Assembly: GCA_013822245.1 (NCBI GenBank)
Contig: PNKE01000084.1
Location: 101,820 to 165,819, forward strand
Source of the DNA: Candidatus Solibacter sp.
Lineage (GTDB): Bacteria; Acidobacteriota; Terriglobia; Bryobacterales; Bryobacteraceae
DNA length: 64,000 nt
Direction: 5' to 3'
Shown: in pieces, positions 60,031 through 64,000 of the stretch
Numbering within the stretch: position 1 is the first letter of the stretch
Layout of the letters: each line of letters opens with the position of its first letter
The notes under the pieces: generated by a model
What the model saw: the letters and a program-made list of their open reading frames with translations, nothing else
What the model was told of the DNA's origin: nothing
The model's database searches: none
Program-made: the position numbers and the translations under genes

Positions 60031-60159
60031 CCGCCAATCACTCCTCGGTGCGCCCTTCACAATGCCGTTGAAACGGCGGTTGATCGCGCTTCCCGGACCG
60101 TGCTAGGTTGAGGCTCTGAAGAGGTCTCCCCTGACTAAAGTCCTGGACCATCCACTCTT

Positions 60160-60213
60160 AAGTAACATAACCTTGATGAAATGTCACGACATTTCTTTTG
60201 TCATCTGTTACTT
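60160..60213 (+). promoter_or_regulatory. Hairpin over the lptD translation start
   Basis: Two nested perfect inverted repeats surround the start codon: AAGTAACA at 60160-60167 with TGTTACTT at 60206-60213, and GAAATGTC at 60178-60185 with GACATTTC at 60188-60195. The ATG at 60176 is inside. No Shine-Dalgarno is visible. The structure could regulate translation, or be a protein-binding site. Confidence 0.5.
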
Positions 60214-62497
60214 GGGGCTTCTCGTTCGACTTCTTCTTGCGGCGGCTCTCCTGCTGCCGGCGGCGGCGCAGGAGACCGCGCCCGCGGGCGAGTACGTCGT
60301 CAAGGCGATCCTCAAGGACGTGAAAGGCTCGAAATACAACCTGCGGGGATCGGCTTCCATCGAATCCGGCGACATGCTGCTTGAAGCCGACGAGATCGAT
60401 TACGACTCCGAGACCGGACTGGCCGAGGCCCGCGGCCACGTTCACTTCCTCAACAAACTGCGCCGCGAGGAGATGTGGGCCGAGCGGATCGATTACGACC
60501 TGAAGCGCCAACAGGGCACGTTTTACGAGGTCCGCGGTTCGGCCCCCGGCAAGATCGATCCGCGCCCCGGCATCCTCACCACGGGAGACCCGTTCCTGTT
60601 CCGCGGCAAGTGGGCCGAACGGCTCCAAAACCGCTACATCCTATATCAGGGCGAGATCACCAACTGCACCTATCCCAACCCAAGCTGGGTGCTCGCCGCG
60701 CCGAGGTTCGACATCATTCCAGGCGACCGCGCGCTGGCCTACAAGGCTATCCTGCGGGTGCAGAAGATCCCGCTGCTGTTCGCACCCGTATTCTATAAGG
60801 ATCTTTCTTCTCAAGCGCGTAGGAGCGGTTTCCTCACCCCCAGCATCGGCAACTCCAGCCGCCGCGGCCAGATGGCCGGTCTGGGCTACTACTGGGCCAT
60901 CAACCGCAGCTTCGACCTCCAATACCGCGCCCAGTACTTCACTCTCCGCGGCCTCGCCCACACGGCCGACTTCCGCGGCAAGCCCACCCGCAACTCCGAT
61001 TTCAACTTTTACATATACGGCGTCGACGACAAGGGCATCAAACAGGACGACGGCGTCCGCCGCAAGGAGGGCGGCTACATCATCAGCGCCACCGGCTCCG
61101 TTGAGTGGGGCAAGGGCTTCCAGTCCCGGGCCTTCATCAATTACTTGAGTAATTTTTCGTTTCGCCAGGCATTCACGGAGTCTTTCAATGAAGCGGTGTT
61201 TTCGGAAGTCAACAGCATGTTCTACACGACGAAGAACTGGTCGTCGTTCCACTTCCACGGCATCTTCACCGAACAGGAGAACTTCCAGCTCGACGGACGC
61301 AACAGCAAAATCTCCATCCGGAAGCTGCCCCAGATCGAGTTCAGCAGCCGCGACAGGGAGATCCGCAAGTCGCTGCCGGTTTGGATCTCGTGGGGATCGA
61401 GCTTCGGGCTGGTGCGGCGCACCCAGGGACTGTTCCAGACACGCCAGTTCGTCCAGCGCAGCGACGTCGAGCCGCGCATCTCGACGGCGCTGCGTTGGAA
61501 GGAGATCCACCTGGCGCCTTATGTGTCGATCCGCAACACGAACTACAGTTCAAGTTTTGTAAATGGAGCGGTTTCCGGACAAAACCTGAACCGATTGACG
61601 AAGGAGTGGGGCGCCGAACTGACGTTGCCCAGCCTCGCCCGCGTTTACGGCGCGCCGCGCTGGATGGGCAAGCAGGTGAAGCACTCCATCGAGCCGCGCG
61701 CCTCGTTCCGTTCGCTCTCGGGCGTCAGCGGCTTCGACCGCTTTATCCGCTACGACGAGATGGAGCTTCTCGTCAACACCACCGAACTCGACGTCGCCGT
61801 CGCCAACCGCCTCTGGGCCAAGGACAGAAACGGCCAGATCTTCGATTTCGTCAACTGGGAAGTCTCGCAGCGCCGCTTCTTCGACCGTGACTTCGGCGGC
61901 GCGTTGAAGCCGGGTTTCCGCAACGTCTTCCAGTCCGCGGTCCAGATGTCGGCCTACACGTTCCTGGACCAGGCGCGCGGTTATAGCCCGGTGGTTTCCG
62001 TATTGCGAGGACAACCGCGGCGGGGCTTCGGATTCGAGTGGCGCACCGACTACGACCCGCTGCGCGGAAAACTCGTCAACACCAGCTTCAGCGCCGACGC
62101 CCGTCTTCAGAACTACTTTTTCTCCATGGGCCACAACCGCATCGCCTGCGTCCCGCTGGCCACCCCATTGAATGGCGGCGCGAGTCCATGCGCGGGCACG
62201 CCCCAGGCCGGCACGGTGCTGTCGCCGCCCAGCAATCAGATCCGCGGCATGGCCGGCATCGGCCAGGAAAGCAAGCGCGGCTGGAACATGGGCTTCATGG
62301 CGATCTACGACTACCGCACCAGCGTCATGCAGTTCGCCAACACCCAGATCACTTACAACACAAGCTGTTGCGCCTACAGCGTCCAGTACCGCCGCTTCGC
62401 CTTCGGCAATAGGAACGAGAACCAGTTCCGCGCCGCTTTCGTCATCGCCAACATCGGCAGTTTTGGCACCCTCCGCCGCCAGGAACGGCTGTTCTGA
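60176..62497 (+). CDS. lptD: LPS-assembly outer-membrane protein LptD
   Basis: A 773-residue protein with an export leader (LLVRLLLAAALLLPAAAQ), an LptA/OstA-type domain (about residues 35-130: YNLRGSASIESGDMLLEADEIDYDSET style repeats), and a large beta-barrel domain beginning about residue 190 (IPLLFAPVFYKDLSSQ; RSGFLTPSIGNSSRRG). It inserts LPS into the outer membrane, so the organism has an LPS-type envelope. It is rightward and divergent from the RDD gene. Confidence 0.85.
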   Translation: MKCHDISFVICYLGLLVRLLLAAALLLPAAAQETAPAGEYVVKAILKDVKGSKYNLRGSASIESGDMLLEADEIDYDSETGLAEARGHVHFLNKLRREEMWAERIDYDLKRQQGTFYEVRGSAPGKIDPRPGILTTGDPFLFRGKWAERLQNRYILYQGEITNCTYPNPSWVLAAPRFDIIPGDRALAYKAILRVQKIPLLFAPVFYKDLSSQARRSGFLTPSIGNSSRRGQMAGLGYYWAINRSFDLQYRAQYFTLRGLAHTADFRGKPTRNSDFNFYIYGVDDKGIKQDDGVRRKEGGYIISATGSVEWGKGFQSRAFINYLSNFSFRQAFTESFNEAVFSEVNSMFYTTKNWSSFHFHGIFTEQENFQLDGRNSKISIRKLPQIEFSSRDREIRKSLPVWISWGSSFGLVRRTQGLFQTRQFVQRSDVEPRISTALRWKEIHLAPYVSIRNTNYSSSFVNGAVSGQNLNRLTKEWGAELTLPSLARVYGAPRWMGKQVKHSIEPRASFRSLSGVSGFDRFIRYDEMELLVNTTELDVAVANRLWAKDRNGQIFDFVNWEVSQRRFFDRDFGGALKPGFRNVFQSAVQMSAYTFLDQARGYSPVVSVLRGQPRRGFGFEWRTDYDPLRGKLVNTSFSADARLQNYFFSMGHNRIACVPLATPLNGGASPCAGTPQAGTVLSPPSNQIRGMAGIGQESKRGWNMGFMAIYDYRTSVMQFANTQITYNTSCCAYSVQYRRFAFGNRNENQFRAAFVIANIGSFGTLRRQERLF

Positions 62498-62559
62498 GTG
62501 AAGACGCCGTGGAATCCGGCGCCGAGTTCGGGTATGTTGGTGTTGTCGAGGCGCCTATC

Positions 62560-63576
62560 ATGGGAATGGTTTCCAGACGTGAGTTCGGCGGCGGCCTGAT
62601 CTCGATTTCGGCTTTGGGGTGTGGAGCCGCAAGCGGTGTCGTGCGTCAAAGCATGAAACGTGAGGACTGGCAGCCGGGCTATCTGAAGCTGGAGAAGGCC
62701 GGTCTGCTGGAGCCGCGCATCCAGGCGCTCAAGGAGATCTACCGCTGCTGCCGCCTCTGCCCGCGCGCCTGCGGCGTCAACCGGTCAAAGGGTGAAACCG
62801 GCGTCTGCAAACTGCCCGCCCGCCTCAGAGTCTATTCGGCCCAGGCCCACTTTGGCGAGGAGCGCCTGCTGGTCGGCCGCGGCGGGTCGGGGACGATTTT
62901 CTTCAGCCGCTGCAACCTGCTGTGCATGTTTTGCCAGAACTGGGAGATCAACCACCGCGGCGACGGCAACTGGATGAGCGAGGATTCGCTCGCCTCCATG
63001 ATGCTCTCGCTCCAGCGGGATGGCTGCGAGAACATCAACCTGGTCACGCCCACCCATCTCGTGCCGGGCATCATGGGCGCGGTCCGGATCGCCATGCGGC
63101 GCGGACTGCGCCTGCCGCTGGTCTACAACTGCGGCGGATATGAACCCGTGGAGGCGATCCGCCTGCTCAAGGGCATTGTCGATATCTATCTGCCCGACTT
63201 CAAATACATGGACGGCGCTACCGCCGGCCGGCTCTCGGCGGGCGCGTCGGACTATCCCGAGCGGGCCGCCGAGTCGATCGCCGAGATGCACGCCCAGGTG
63301 GGCGACCCCATCCTGGACGAACGCGGCTCGGCTCTCCGCGGCCTCATCATCCGCCACCTGATTCTGCCCGAGAACCTGTCCGGGACCGACCGTTTCGTCC
63401 GCTGGGTGTCGACCACGCTTGGCCCTCGGACGGCGGTCAACATCATGTCCCAATACCGGCCGGCGTATCAGGCCAGCCGCGTCAAGGCGCTCTCCCGCCG
63501 CATCACGCGCGAAGAGCAAAACCAGGCGCACGCCTGGTCACGCGAGGCCGGGCTGCTCGGCATCGACGGATACTGA
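62560..63576 (+). CDS. Radical SAM protein with export-like leader
   Basis: A 338-residue protein. The CNLLCMFCQNW motif is the CxxxCxxC cluster of radical SAM enzymes, and the flanking CRLCPRACGVNR and TGVCKLPA match the pyruvate-formate-lyase-activating-enzyme-like family of unknown reaction. The N-terminus MGMVSRREFGGGLISISALGCG contains a twin-arginine and a lipobox-like LGC. This is odd for an Fe-S radical SAM protein, which normally works in the cytoplasm. Start at 62560 or 62566. Confidence 0.8.
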   Translation: MGMVSRREFGGGLISISALGCGAASGVVRQSMKREDWQPGYLKLEKAGLLEPRIQALKEIYRCCRLCPRACGVNRSKGETGVCKLPARLRVYSAQAHFGEERLLVGRGGSGTIFFSRCNLLCMFCQNWEINHRGDGNWMSEDSLASMMLSLQRDGCENINLVTPTHLVPGIMGAVRIAMRRGLRLPLVYNCGGYEPVEAIRLLKGIVDIYLPDFKYMDGATAGRLSAGASDYPERAAESIAEMHAQVGDPILDERGSALRGLIIRHLILPENLSGTDRFVRWVSTTLGPRTAVNIMSQYRPAYQASRVKALSRRITREEQNQAHAWSREAGLLGIDGY

Positions 63577-63679
63577 CCTTCGTTTCGCGCCCGGCAACCG
63601 GCGCGGCCAGCGGGAAGCGCGCGTCCACGCCGCTCAAGCCTCGCCACGGGCGTGGTGGGAGATACAGGCGGGGAAACAG

Positions 63680-64000
63680 CTAATTCAGTGAACTGACCAG
63701 GTCGCGGCCGAGGCTTGCGGCGCGGCCGGCGAGTTCGGCGGCGGCGCGGATGTCGGATTGAAGGAGTTTTTCGGATTCCTGGATGAAGCCGCGGATGCGA
63801 GCGGCGGTAGTGGATTGAGAGCGATTGAGGGCGCGGCCGGCGGCGGTTTCGAGCGAAGCGCGGGCCGAGGCGAGGGAGGATTCGTAGAGTTGGCGGTAGC
63901 GGCCGGTCTGGGATTGGTCGAGCAGTTCCCCGAGTTGTGGTGGACGGGCGGGTGGAGATTCGGGTTTTTGGGGCTGTGCGGCCGGCGGGGGGGCGAGCTG
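63680..64000 (-). CDS. C-terminal part of a coiled-coil-like protein
   Basis: Reading leftward from the window edge, a proline-rich stretch is followed by a long helical, Ala/Ser/Arg-rich part (LGELLDQSQTGRYRQLYESS and further) ending at a TAG at 63680. The start lies beyond the window. No family is recognised; it could be a phasin-like or cytoskeletal helical protein. Confidence 0.5.
   Translation of the reverse strand, partial: QLAPPPAAQPQKPESPPARPPQLGELLDQSQTGRYRQLYESSLASARASLETAAGRALNRSQSTTAARIRGFIQESEKLLQSDIRAAAELAGRAASLGRDLVSSLN

Overview
This window looks like chromosome of a high-GC Acidobacteriota, most plausibly of the Bryobacterales/Solibacterales type. That placement is an inference from the gene families present: Tat-tagged Gfo/Idh/MocA dehydrogenases and TIM-barrel isomerases, a GRP-type sugar transporter beside an inositol operon, FmdB and YmdB proteins, and many secreted small proteins. 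No rRNA is present to confirm it. Gene calls rest on reading the translations by eye; no database search was run.

Region 1 (1-7671) is an integrated element. It opens inside a leftward tyrosine integrase. A zinc-ribbon protein and an excisionase-like HTH gene follow, divergently arranged around an operator-like inverted repeat. A rightward module comes next: a CHC2 primase zinc finger, a P4/D5-type helicase, an HK97-fold capsid protein, a gp10-like protein and three unknown genes. It ends in a 3' fragment of tRNA-Lys(UUU), which is the attachment site. No portal, terminase or head protease is visible, so it resembles a capsid-encoding satellite rather than a full prophage. Its non-coding parts are rich in structure: five 19-bp palindromes with coordinately varying arms, a long hairpin stacked on a terminator, and paired direct repeats near the attachment site.

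Region 2 (7680-8150), just past the attachment site, holds two tandem copies (period 202 bp) of a promoter-plus-three-hairpin unit. The stems differ between copies by compensatory changes, so this is a strong candidate for a pair of small regulatory RNAs.

Region 3 (8.2-30.9 kb) is mixed housekeeping and accessory sequence: an epimerase, an aldo/keto reductase, a HAD phosphatase, a BlaI-type regulator with a YhaM-like nuclease and a SurA-like isomerase, a secreted oxidoreductase/isomerase pair, accD, rlmH, hemL, a TPR protein, FmdB, a tail-specific-protease homologue that lacks its catalytic residues, YmdB, a GH2 hydrolase and a TerB/DUF697-like protein preceded by a tetranucleotide repeat.

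Region 4 (31-43.4 kb) contains a translationally coupled modB-modC-fmdE-thiE-like operon, bacterioferritin, a thioesterase, a fasciclin protein, a degenerate JAMM-like membrane protein, a decayed ABC permease, a secreted protein with four roughly 96-residue repeats, and a beta-propeller phosphoesterase.

Region 5 (43.4-55.1 kb) is a leftward myo-inositol catabolic operon: a LacI-type regulator, iolB, a transaldolase-like gene, iolD, mmsA/iolA, iolE, iolG, a tiny membrane protein and a sugar transporter. iolC and iolJ are absent. Immediately upstream, on the same strand, lie a tandem-domain bacterial-microcompartment shell protein and a DapA-family aldolase. The aldolase carries a C-terminal linker and helix that look like a microcompartment encapsulation peptide.

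Region 6 (55.1-64 kb) carries an exo/endonuclease-phosphatase, a RidA protein, a PilZ protein, a PEBP protein, pgi, an RDD protein, lptD with a hairpin at its start, a radical SAM protein with an export-like leader, and the end of an unknown gene.
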